A DNA stretch of 64,000 bases, from NCBI RefSeq assembly GCF_003751605.1, contig NZ_RJVJ01000001.1, positions 4,278,001-4,342,000 on the forward strand. The letters are read 5' to 3'. Position 1 is the stretch's first letter. The number at the start of each line of letters is the position of its first letter. The notes beneath the pieces are model-generated. The model searched no databases, was not told where the DNA came from, and saw only the letters and a program-made list of their open reading frames with translations. Of this stretch, positions 57,566 through 64,000 are shown one piece after another. A program made the position numbers and the translations under genes. This DNA is from Kitasatospora cineracea. Lineage in GTDB: Bacteria > Actinomycetota > Actinomycetes > Streptomycetales > Streptomycetaceae.

Positions 57566-58596
57566 CGGCGGGCCAGGGCGGCGGCCGCCTCGGCGACGGC
57601 GCGGCGCAGCGCGGGCGGGGCCAGCACCTCCGCGTCCGGGCCGAGGCGCAGCAGGTCGGAGACGGCCACCGGGGTGGACTCGACGGGGAGTTCGACCACC
57701 GTCCAGCCCTCCTCGTCGGGCGGGCCCGCGCCCCGGGCGGCGTCGGCGCCGGAGCGGCCGAACTGGACCGGCAGCAGGCCCAGTGCGCGCGGGGAGACCC
57801 GGACGGTGGCCGTGTCCTGGTGCAGCATGTCCGCCAACTCGCGGGTGACGGAAGCCCAGTGGGAGGCCAGGTCGAAGTCCGGCGGGCGCTCGAAGGGCTC
57901 GGCGGCGACCTCGGCGGACAGGATGCGGGAGACCCGGTAGGTGCGAAGGGAAGGCGGAGCGGGCGAAGGCGGAGCGGGGGAGGGCAGAGCGGGGGAGGGC
58001 GGAGCGGGGGAGGGGGAAGCCGGGGAGGAAGGGGCGGGGAGGGCCACCAGGTACCAGATGCCGCTCTTCAGTACCAGGCCCAGCGGCCGCAGTTCGCGGT
58101 GCACCTCGCCGCGCCAGCGCCGGTAGTGCACGCGCAGCACCCGCTGCTCCCAGACGGCTTCGGCGACCCGGGCCAGTTCCGGCACCGGGTCCGCGTCCCG
58201 GAACCAGGAGGCCGGGTCGAGGTGGAACCGGTCCTGCAACTGCCGGGTGCGGTCGGCGAGTTCGGCGGGCAGCGCGGCCTGCACCTTCAGCTGGGCGGTG
58301 GCCAGCACCGCGCCCAGCCCCAGCTCCTTCGCCGCGTCCGGCACCCCGGCCAGGAACAGCGCACCCGCCTCGTCCCCGGTCAGCCCGGTGAGCCGGGTGC
58401 GGTAGCCGTCCACCAGCCGGTAGCCGCCGGTCCGGCCGCGCTCGGCGAGGACGGGCACGCCCGCCGCGCCCAGTGCCTCCACGTCCCGGTGCACGGTGCG
58501 GACCGAGACTTCTAGGGCCGTGGCGAGTTCGGCGGCCGTGCACAGCCCCCGGTTCTGGAGCAGCAGGAGCAGGGAGAGCAGACGGTCGGCGCGCAC
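57547..58596 (-). CDS. YafY-type transcriptional regulator with WYL domain
   Basis: 349 residues. N-terminal winged helix LLSLLLLLQNRGLCTAAELA, then ALEVSVRTVHRDVEALGAAG; WYL domain in the centre (LRVHYRRWRGEVHRELRPLG, LVLKSGIWYLVAL) and a WCX C-terminal part (FDLASHWASVTRELADMLHQ). An extra 30-residue Pro/Ser segment (repeats of PPSPA) interrupts the WYL domain right after IWYLVALPAP; it is encoded by 15-bp tandem repeats. GTG 58596. Divergent from a DUF3224 gene, a pairing common in streptomycetes, with a palindrome between; it probably controls that gene. Confidence 0.88.
   Translation of the reverse strand: MRADRLLSLLLLLQNRGLCTAAELATALEVSVRTVHRDVEALGAAGVPVLAERGRTGGYRLVDGYRTRLTGLTGDEAGALFLAGVPDAAKELGLGAVLATAQLKVQAALPAELADRTRQLQDRFHLDPASWFRDADPVPELARVAEAVWEQRVLRVHYRRWRGEVHRELRPLGLVLKSGIWYLVALPAPSSPASPSPAPPSPALPSPAPPSPAPPSLRTYRVSRILSAEVAAEPFERPPDFDLASHWASVTRELADMLHQDTATVRVSPRALGLLPVQFGRSGADAARGAGPPDEEGWTVVELPVESTPVAVSDLLRLGPDAEVLAPPALRRAVAEAAAALARRYAGTP
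57953..58027. repeat. Five 15-bp in-frame tandem repeats inside the WYL gene
   Basis: Units GGCGGAGCGGGCGAA, GGCGGAGCGGGGGAG (twice), GGCAGAGCGGGGGAG and GGGGAAGCCGGGGAG. The length is a multiple of three, so the frame is kept and a Pro/Ser-rich insert is made. Confidence 0.85.
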
Positions 58597-58624
58597 CCCG
58601 CCATCATCGCGCAGATCCGCCGGA

Positions 58625-58649
58625 ATACCTGACAGCAGATGGCAGGTAT
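58625..58649. promoter_or_regulatory. 25-bp palindrome between WYL regulator and DUF3224 genes
   Basis: Arms ATACCTG (58625-58631) and CAGGTAT (58643-58649), with further symmetric bases in the centre (10 of 12 positions pair). It is 29 bp before the regulator start and 96 bp before the DUF3224 start. A likely binding site of the YafY regulator. Confidence 0.6.
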
Positions 58650-58744
58650 GGCCGTCAGTGTGGGCAGTGCGGCCCGCCCGGGAGGACGCGGCCGCGGCCC
58701 CTCGCTGCGCGGATCCGCCGCGCACCGGACGGAAGGACGGCGCC

Positions 58745-59230
58745 ATGACCGCACGCACCGACATCACCACCGACACCGGCACCGCCGTTGCCGCCGACAC
58801 GGTCACCGTCGCCGCCGTCGCCGACGACGCGGTCACCACCAGCGGCAGCATCAGCTTCGCCAACTGGGAGGAGAAGGAGGCGGGTTCGAGCGGGGCGGGC
58901 CCGCGCACCGCGCACGCCTCGGTGGTCAACACCTTCTCCGGCGGCATCGAGGCCGCCGGCACCGCCTGCGACTACAGCATCGCCTACACGGTCGGCCACG
59001 CCGGGGTGTTCACCGGCATGGAACTGGTCACCGGCAGCATCGACGGCCGCCCGGGCAGCTTCGTCCTCGAGCAGCGCGGCACCTTCGCCGAGGACGGCAC
59101 CATCCACTGCACCTTCACCGTCGTCCCGGGCAGCGGCACCGAGGGCCTGGCGGGGCTCACCGGCAGCGGCGAGTACACCTGCCGCACCGGGCAGGCGTCC
59201 TTCCCCTACTCGCTCAGCTACCGGCTGTGA
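58745..59230 (+). CDS. DUF3224 domain protein
   Basis: 161 residues; an all-beta barrel-like family: SGSISFANWEEKEAGSSGAG, ASVVNTFSGGIEAAGTACDY, GMELVTGSIDGRPGSFVLEQ, LTGSGEYTCRTGQASFPYSL. The function of DUF3224 is unknown; it is often next to a YafY regulator, as here. The N-terminal 30 residues (Thr/Ala/Asp-rich) are not conserved, so the true start could be later. Confidence 0.88.
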   Translation: MTARTDITTDTGTAVAADTVTVAAVADDAVTTSGSISFANWEEKEAGSSGAGPRTAHASVVNTFSGGIEAAGTACDYSIAYTVGHAGVFTGMELVTGSIDGRPGSFVLEQRGTFAEDGTIHCTFTVVPGSGTEGLAGLTGSGEYTCRTGQASFPYSLSYRL

Positions 59231-59328
59231 ACGTCCTCTTTCGGGGGTCTTCGGGCCCGGGCGGCGGGTTCTGTCGTTAGGGTGGTCGGTGTCCGCACGG
59301 TGCAGTTCCGCCCGGTAGGAGAGTCGCC

Positions 59329-60612
59329 TTGGCCACGGCCGCCCACAGTGTCCTTCCCGAACTCGACGCCGGGGCGTTCGCCCGCTGGCGCAGCGGCGGC
59401 GGGCGGGTGGTCGATCTGCTGGGCGAGGCCCGGGAGTTGGGGCCGGTGGCGGGCTTCCGGCTCGGGGACCGGCAGGTCGTGCTGGTGACCGGGGCGAGCC
59501 AGGTGCAGCAGGTGCTGGCGAAGAGCCCCGACACGTACGTGAAGCGCGGCCACCGGCTCAAGCCGCTGCTGGGGGAAGGGCTGTTGTGCGCGGCGGGCGA
59601 ACAGTGGCGGCGGCAGCGCAAGTTGCTGCAGTCGCAGTTCACCGGCCGCGGCATCAAGGTGTACGAGCCGCAGATCCGGGCCGCGGTGGCGGCCGTCGCC
59701 GAGCGCTGGCGGGCGGCGGCCGCGGCGGGGGAGGTGCGGGAGATCGACGCCGACCTGCGGTACTTCTCGCTGGACGTGATCTGGCGCTCGCTCACCGCCC
59801 ATCCGCTGGACCCGGAGACCCACCGGCGGCTGGTCTCCGCCGGGGACGGCTTCGCCGCGATCCCGGCGTTCGCCCCCGCGACCGGTGACACCGCCATCGA
59901 CTTCCGGGAGACCAACGAGCACGTCGACCGGGTCGCCGAGCGGGCGATCGCGCTGGCCGGGGAGACGGACGAGCAGCCCGGTGTGGTCCGGGTGCTGCTC
60001 CAGGCCGCGGCCGAACTCCCGGAATACACCGAGCGGTTGGTGCGCGACGAGCTGATGACGGTGGTGGTGGCCGGGTACGAGACCACCGCCACCGCGCTCA
60101 GCTGGCTGTTCCTGCTGCTGGACGCGCACCCCGAGCAGCGGGACCTGGCGCTGGCCGCTGGGCCGGCCGGCTCGGACGGACGGTCCGCCGCGATCCGGGC
60201 GCTGATCGACGAGACGCTGCGGCTGTACCCCGTCGCCTGGCTGATGCCCCGCTACGCGGCCGCACCGGACACGCTGGACGGCATCCCGATCGAGGCCGGG
60301 ACGACGGTGCTGCTCTCCCCGTACCTGACGCACCGCGACCCCGAACTGTGGCCCGACCCGGAGGAGTTCCGGCCGCAGCGCTTCCTGGACGCCGAGCGAC
60401 GCCCCGCGCCCGGCGCGTACCTCCCGTTCGGGCTCGGGCCGCGGGCCTGCCTGGGCGCGCAGTTCGCCGTCCGGGAGATGGCGATGCTGCTGGAGGAGGT
60501 GCTGCCCGCGTTCCGGGCCGAGGTCCGGGAGGCCCCCGCCGGGGCCGGCTACGGGCTCACCGTGCACCCCGACGGGCCGGTCCGGGCGGTGCTGCACGCG
60601 ACGGGGGAGTAG
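59329..60612 (+). CDS. Cytochrome P450
   Basis: 427 residues. I-helix VVVAGYETTATALSWLF, K-helix DETLRLYPVAW (E-x-x-R), PERF-like EFRPQRFLDAERR and the haem-binding FGLGPRACLGAQFAVREMAM with C374. It resembles the CYP110/CYP102-like clan of bacterial P450s that act on fatty or hydrophobic acids; the substrate is unknown. It begins with TTG (59329) 6 bp after GGAGAG; no ATG or GTG fits better. An SDR gene follows, 109 bp away on the same strand. Confidence 0.92.
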   Translation: MATAAHSVLPELDAGAFARWRSGGGRVVDLLGEARELGPVAGFRLGDRQVVLVTGASQVQQVLAKSPDTYVKRGHRLKPLLGEGLLCAAGEQWRRQRKLLQSQFTGRGIKVYEPQIRAAVAAVAERWRAAAAAGEVREIDADLRYFSLDVIWRSLTAHPLDPETHRRLVSAGDGFAAIPAFAPATGDTAIDFRETNEHVDRVAERAIALAGETDEQPGVVRVLLQAAAELPEYTERLVRDELMTVVVAGYETTATALSWLFLLLDAHPEQRDLALAAGPAGSDGRSAAIRALIDETLRLYPVAWLMPRYAAAPDTLDGIPIEAGTTVLLSPYLTHRDPELWPDPEEFRPQRFLDAERRPAPGAYLPFGLGPRACLGAQFAVREMAMLLEEVLPAFRAEVREAPAGAGYGLTVHPDGPVRAVLHATGE

Positions 60613-60721
60613 GAGCGGGGGAGCAGGGGCGGGGGGAGTAGGGCGGAGCGAAGCGGGGCAGGGCGCGGGTGCTCGAAAACGGTTTGTCAGGTGGGTTGAC
60701 GAACTGTCAGAATCCGGGGCC

Positions 60722-60757
60722 GTGGAATCTGTGAAGTCTGTGGAACCTGTGGAGTCG
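60722..60757. repeat. Four 9-bp repeats containing the SDR start codon
   Basis: GTGGAATCT, GTGAAGTCT, GTGGAACCT and GTGGAGTCG give VES-VKS-VEP-VES and four possible GTG starts. Confidence 0.8.
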
Positions 60758-61507
60758 GGGCGGCCCGTTGCGCTGGTCACCGGCGTCGGCCGGACGGTCG
60801 GCATCGGGGCCGCCGTCGCCGAGCGGCTGGCCGCCTCCGGGTGGGACATCGCCTACAGCTACTGGACGCCGTACGACACCCGGATGCCCTGGGGCGTGGA
60901 GGGCGGGGCGGTGGAGGCCGTCGGCGCGGCGCTCGGTGCGCACGGCGCGCGGCACCTCGCGGTGTCGGCCGACCTGGCCGACCCGGAGGCGCCCGCCCAG
61001 CTGTTCGACCGGGTGGAGGCCGGGCTCGGCCCCGTCACCGCACTGGTGCTGAGCCACGCCGAGTCGGTCGACTCCGGCCTGCTGGAGACCACGGTGGAGA
61101 GCTTCGACCGGCACTTCGCGGTCAACGCCCGGGCGAGCTGGCTGCTGATCCGCGAGTTCGGCCTGCGCTTCACCGGTGCGTTCGGCACCGGCCGGATCGT
61201 CGCCCTGACCAGCGACCACACCGTCGGGAACCTCCCCTACGGGGCCAGCAAGGGAGCCCTCGACCGGATCACCCGCGCTGCCGCCCGCGAGCTCGCCCAC
61301 CTCGGCGTGACGGCCAACGCGGTCGACCCCGGCCCGACCGACACCGGCTGGATGAGCGAGCAGCACCGGACCGACATGATCGGCTACACCCCGCTGGCCC
61401 GGCTCGGCACCCCGCAGGACGCCGCGCACCTGATCGACTTCCTCTGCTCGCCGCAGGGCCAGTGGGTCAACGGCCAACTCCTGCAGAGCAGCGGCGGGTT
61501 GAAGTAG
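60722..61507 (+). CDS. SDR-family oxidoreductase
   Basis: 261 residues. N-terminal ALVTGVGRTVGIGAAVAERL (TGxGRxxGIG), active-site Y-x3-K in NLPYGASKGALDRI, and the C-terminal LCSPQGQWVNGQLLQSSGGL seen in FabG-like SDRs. Catalytic Ser appears as SDH (ALTSDHTVGN). Substrate not predictable. The N-terminus is encoded by a 9-bp tandem repeat with four in-frame GTG codons (60722, 60731, 60740, 60749), so the exact start is uncertain. Confidence 0.88.
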   Translation: MESVKSVEPVESGRPVALVTGVGRTVGIGAAVAERLAASGWDIAYSYWTPYDTRMPWGVEGGAVEAVGAALGAHGARHLAVSADLADPEAPAQLFDRVEAGLGPVTALVLSHAESVDSGLLETTVESFDRHFAVNARASWLLIREFGLRFTGAFGTGRIVALTSDHTVGNLPYGASKGALDRITRAAARELAHLGVTANAVDPGPTDTGWMSEQHRTDMIGYTPLARLGTPQDAAHLIDFLCSPQGQWVNGQLLQSSGGLK

Positions 61508-61578
61508 CGGGCCGGGACAGGGCGGGGAGGGGCGGGTCGAGCCGGACCGGGTCGGGTGGGGTACAGGGGACGGGGGCG

Positions 61579-62722
61579 TCAGCCGAGGGGGCGGAGGCGG
61601 GACCGGGCGGCGGTGCCGATCAGGACGGCCAGGGCGGTCAGGGCGGTGGCCGCGAGGAAGGGGCCGGTCGCGGGCGGGAGGGTGGTGGCGGCGAGCAGCG
61701 GGCCGGTGGCGGCGCCGAGGTTCAGGGCCGCCGTCGCGTACGAGCCCGCCATGGTCGGGGCGCCCGCACCCTCGTAGAGGGCCCGGGTGATCAGGGTGGT
61801 GCCGACCGCGAAGGACAGGGCGCCCAGCAGCAGGACCAGGGGCAGCAGGACGGCCGGGTGCCCCGCGCCGAGGGCGAGTGCGGGCCAGCCGAGCAGTAGC
61901 AACGGGCCGCCGAGCGCGAGGAGTTGGTGGGAGCGGGTGTCGGCCATCCGCCCGGCCCGCGTTCACCCCGAGGAAAGCGCCCGCGCCGAACAGCACCAGC
62001 GCCACCGGCACCCAGCCGCGCCCCAGCCCCGCCGGGCCGGTGACCACCGGGGCGAGGAAGGTGAACGCCCCGAACGTCGCCGCGTTCACCAGCGCCGCCA
62101 GCAGCAGCGCCAACCGGAGCCGGGGGCGGCCGAGTTGCGCCAGTTCGACGCGCAGCGCCGGGGCGGGCGAGCCGCCCGGGTCGGCCGGGACGCCCAGCAG
62201 CACCCCGACCGCCGCCGGTGCGCAGAGCACCGCCACCGCCCAGAACGCGGCCCTCCAGTCCAGCAGTTGGCCCAGCAGCGCCCCCGCCGGCACGCCCGCG
62301 ACGGTCGCCGCCGTCGTCCCGGACAGCAGCACCCCCAGCGCCCGGCCCTTCCGGTCGGGGGCGACCAGCGCGGCCGCGGTCGCCACCGCCAGTGCCAGGA
62401 AACCGGCGTTCGCCAGCGCCGCCACCACCCGGGTGGCGAACAGCACCGCGAACGAGCCGGTCAGCGCGCCGACCGCGTGCGCCGCCGCGAACACCGCCAC
62501 GAACCCGAACAGTCCGGCCCGGCGCGGCCACCGGCGGGCCCACGCCGCCATCAGCGGCGCACCCGCCGCCATGCCCAGCGCGAAGGCGGACGCGAGCGTG
62601 CCCGCCGTCCCGACCGGCACGTCGAGATCGGCGGCGAGGTCCGGCAGCAGGCCGGCCGGCATGAACTCCGAAGTGCCCATGGCGAACACGGCCAGGGCGA
62701 GCAAGTACAGGGCGAGAGGCAT
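61579..62722 (-). pseudogene. MFS transporter (Cmx/CmrA chloramphenicol-efflux type), frame broken by a 1-nt insertion
   Basis: The first part (from 62722) reads PLALYLLALAVFAMGTSEFM, LATRVVAALANAGFLALAVA-like TM helices and ends in VLFGAGAFLGVNAG; after 61951-61960 the frame changes and the last five TMs continue in another frame (MADTRSHQLLALGGPLLLLG to LRPLG, stop 61579). Removing one base in the GG near 61954 (reading GVNAGGRMADTRS) restores 380 residues and 12 TMs. The start motif MGTSEFMPAGLLPDLA is that of the Cmx/CmrA drug exporters. RBS GGAG is 12 bp upstream. A pair of mutually exclusive hairpins in the leader could be an attenuator. Real pseudogene or sequencing error: not decidable here. 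Confidence 0.87.
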
Positions 62723-62807
62723 CGAAGGTGACTCCGGGGCGAACGAGAAACGGAAAGGGGCGTCATCTCGTCACCGCCGCCGACCCCGGGGACCACCTCG
62801 GATCCTT

Positions 62808-62837
62808 GCCCGGACTCCTACCCGGGCTCTCGCCCGG
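62808..62837 (-). promoter_or_regulatory. Alternating GCCCGG/CCGGGC segments in the MFS leader
   Basis: GCCCGG (62808-62813), CCGGGC (62822-62827) and GCCCGG (62832-62837): the middle block can pair with either neighbour, giving two exclusive hairpins 86-115 bp upstream of the exporter. Known drug-exporter genes are often controlled by such leader structures. No leader peptide could be identified with confidence. Confidence 0.4.
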
Positions 62838-62890
62838 ACCTCTGCGCGGGCACCGTCGAGCGCCGCGCGGTTGCGTACGGCTGCTCGCAG

Positions 62891-62930
62891 TTGGGCACAG
62901 CTGAGTGCGGTCGGGCACGGCTGAGTGCGG
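62891..62930. repeat. 20-bp direct repeat
   Basis: TTGGGCACAGCTGAGTGCGG and TCGGGCACGGCTGAGTGCGG (18 of 20 identical). A 7-bp hairpin GGGGGCT/AGCCCCC (62960-62988) lies to the right. The whole gap 62723-63043 contains no gene that I can support. Confidence 0.7.
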
Positions 62931-63043
62931 TCCGTGCTCAGCGGGGGTTCAGGACTTCCGGGGGCTGACGGCGTGACCGAAAGCCCCCACCTCGTCCGAC
63001 TCGGGACTCACCACGCCCGCCACCCTACCCGCCTGCCGGCCCG

Positions 63044-63265
63044 TCAGTCCTCGTGTTTGGCGGCCCTCGCCGCGCCGTGGGCCCAGCCCGCCAGCACCGC
63101 GCCCGCCACGGCGGCGAGGACGTGGACGGTGAGGCCGGCCGCGAACCCGCCCGGCAGCCAGCCGAGCAGCCCGGCGTCGGCGTGGTCGACGAGCCGGCGG
63201 ATCGCGCCCTGGGCGCCGAGGACGAGCAGGACCATGCCGAGGCCCTGAAAGATGTCGTACTTCAC
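63044..63265 (-). CDS. Small two-TM membrane protein
   Basis: 73 residues. First TM FQGLGMVLLVLGAQGAIRRL (partly), then DHADAGLLGWLPGGFAAG and a second TM TVHVLAAVAGAVLAGWAHGA, with a basic end RAAKHED. I know similar short proteins in streptomycetes next to TetR genes. Divergent from the 63393 TetR gene, with two operator-like repeats between, so it is probably its target. Confidence 0.7.
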   Translation of the reverse strand: MKYDIFQGLGMVLLVLGAQGAIRRLVDHADAGLLGWLPGGFAAGLTVHVLAAVAGAVLAGWAHGAARAAKHED

Positions 63266-63309
63266 CGCGACCGCCTCCCGGGGGTTACTGTGCTGGCCGG
63301 GCTATTACC

Positions 63310-63359
63310 ATGCACTTGCACTGTAATGGAGCGGGACCCCGTTCGCAATGCACTTGCAT
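63310..63359. promoter_or_regulatory. Two ATGCACTTGCA repeats between divergent genes
   Basis: ATGCACTTGCAC (63310-63321) and ATGCACTTGCAT (63348-63359), 38 bp apart; the second is a palindrome ATGCA-CT-TGCAT. Likely binding sites of the TetR encoded at 63393. The open frame from ATG 63348 starts inside the second site, which is one reason to prefer GTG 63393. Confidence 0.65.
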
Positions 63360-63392
63360 GGCAAACGACGGGGGAGGCGGAGAGGAGACACC

Positions 63393-63989
63393 GTGCCGAA
63401 GATCGTCGACCACGAGCAGCGCCGGGGACGCCTGGTGGAGGCCGTCTGGGCGCTGGCGGTGCGGGGCGGCATCGAAGAGGTGACCCTGCGCAAGGTGGCC
63501 GACGAGGCGGGCGTCTCGATGGGGCAGGTGCAGCACTACTACCCCTCGATGCAGACCCTGGTCCGCGACGCCCTCGACCGGGCCGTCCTGGCGGTGAACG
63601 CGAACATCGAGCACGCGGTCGCGGCGGCCGGCACGACGGACCCGGAGACCGTGCTCCGCGCCTGCCTGCACGCCCTGATCGCCCCCGACCAGCAGAGCCG
63701 CCGGCTCATGCGGTTCTCCCTGGCGGTCGCGGGCCGGGCCGTCTCCGACCCCACGATGGCCGGAGTCCTGGCCCCGGGCGACGACGAACTGCTCGCCCTC
63801 ACGGCCGGACTCCTCGCCGCGGCCCGGCAGGAGCGCGGCGGCGCACCCCGCGGGGACGAACACCTGGACGCCGACATCTGCTGGTCGCTCGCCACCGCCC
63901 TCGGCGTGGACGTCGCCCTCGGCCACCGCGCACCGGAGGCCGCCGCCCGCGTCCTCGACCACCACCTCGACCGGCTCTTGCAGCCGTAG
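63393..63989 (+). CDS. TetR-family transcriptional regulator
   Basis: 198 residues. HTH: EVTLRKVADEAGVSMGQVQH followed by YYPSMQTLVRDALDRA, which is the TetR_C_6 (BetI-like) subfamily, with RLMRFSLAVAGRAVSDPTMA in the ligand domain. GTG 63393 has AGAGGAG eight bases upstream. Divergent from the small membrane protein gene. The ligand is unknown. Confidence 0.9.
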   Translation: MPKIVDHEQRRGRLVEAVWALAVRGGIEEVTLRKVADEAGVSMGQVQHYYPSMQTLVRDALDRAVLAVNANIEHAVAAAGTTDPETVLRACLHALIAPDQQSRRLMRFSLAVAGRAVSDPTMAGVLAPGDDELLALTAGLLAAARQERGGAPRGDEHLDADICWSLATALGVDVALGHRAPEAAARVLDHHLDRLLQP

Positions 63990-64000
63990 CCGCGGGTCGT

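Noticed and set aside
54386..58543. A 1385-codon open frame on the minus strand
   Set aside because: Shadow of the ThrRS, LRV-repeat and WYL genes; Gly/Arg/Ala-rich without motifs.
59329..61507. P450-SDR biosynthetic gene cluster
   Set aside because: No core biosynthetic enzyme (PKS, NRPS, terpene synthase) nearby; two tailoring-type genes alone do not support a cluster.
1..64000. tRNA, rRNA, insertion sequence, prophage or integrated plasmid
   Set aside because: No cloverleaf with T-loop GTTCGANTC and acceptor pairing was found by eye; no transposase, integrase or phage structural motif in any real gene. A computational scan (tRNAscan, ISfinder) would be decisive.

Overview
The window is very GC-rich, codes densely on both strands, has strong GC at third codon positions and many GTG/TGA or ATGA start-stop overlaps. 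RbpA, FtsW/MMPL/CtaG families, an FMN-riboswitch riboflavin operon next to hisE-hisG, and DUF3224/YafY and FxsA families together point to a Streptomycetaceae chromosome (Streptomyces or Kitasatospora). I see no tRNA, rRNA, CRISPR array, insertion sequence or phage module.

Layout. (1) 1-6933: a TetR gene divergent from a tightly coupled six-gene meta-cleavage operon for an aromatic compound (FAD hydroxylase, extradiol dioxygenase, C-C hydrolase, hydratase, acylating acetaldehyde dehydrogenase, aldolase), ending in pyruvate and acetyl-CoA. (2) 6937-13960: single genes, among them an FhuF-like iron reductase, a small protein of a helical-domain plus 'GTxxG' motif family, an aldo/keto reductase, an SRAP peptidase, an ADP-ribosylglycohydrolase, a broken HAD hydrolase and a HhH-GPD protein. 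(3) 13992-19426: MMPL transporter, DUF302 protein, CtaG-like assembly protein and a broken FtsW/RodA gene; the first two share a CsoR-like box. (4) 19466-24771: a TetR-ABC exporter set, ferredoxin-NADP reductase, an FMN-binding PPOX protein and a DUF4242 protein. (5) 24922-32763: FMN riboswitch, ribE-PnuC/RibM-ribBA-ribH, hisE-hisG, a PH-domain protein and two CNNM/CBS membrane proteins. (6) 32825-43928: DUF4230 plus AAA ATPase, kinase, Lrp/AsnC, amidohydrolase, SDR/TetR pair with a triple operator, Lnt, FxsA and RbpA behind a sigma-R promoter. (7) 44176-54194: a degenerate FtsK-like membrane protein with a small membrane partner, ankyrin and GNAT proteins, a secreted GH10-CBM2 xylanase, a nucleotidyltransferase/GNAT pair, and a DsbA-VKOR disulfide pair. 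(8) 54406-63989: a short, editing-less threonyl-tRNA synthetase behind a Thr-codon leader peptide and terminator, an LRV-repeat protein, YafY/WYL regulator with DUF3224, a P450, an SDR, a broken MFS exporter and a final TetR.

Strongest leads: the Thr leader peptide and attenuator in front of the truncated ThrRS paralogue (55723-55828); two nearly mirror-image CsoR-like boxes in front of MMPL and DUF302; the 38-bp inverted operator plus a third site between SDR and TetR (40133-40214); and a repeated 'N-I-GGT-hG-V-AGTV' motif that continues past the stop codon of the 7717 gene in another frame.

A caution for any reader: four genes (7717, 12079, 18042, 61579) are each restored by adding or removing one base in or beside a short C or G run. 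This may be sequencing or assembly error rather than true pseudogenes.
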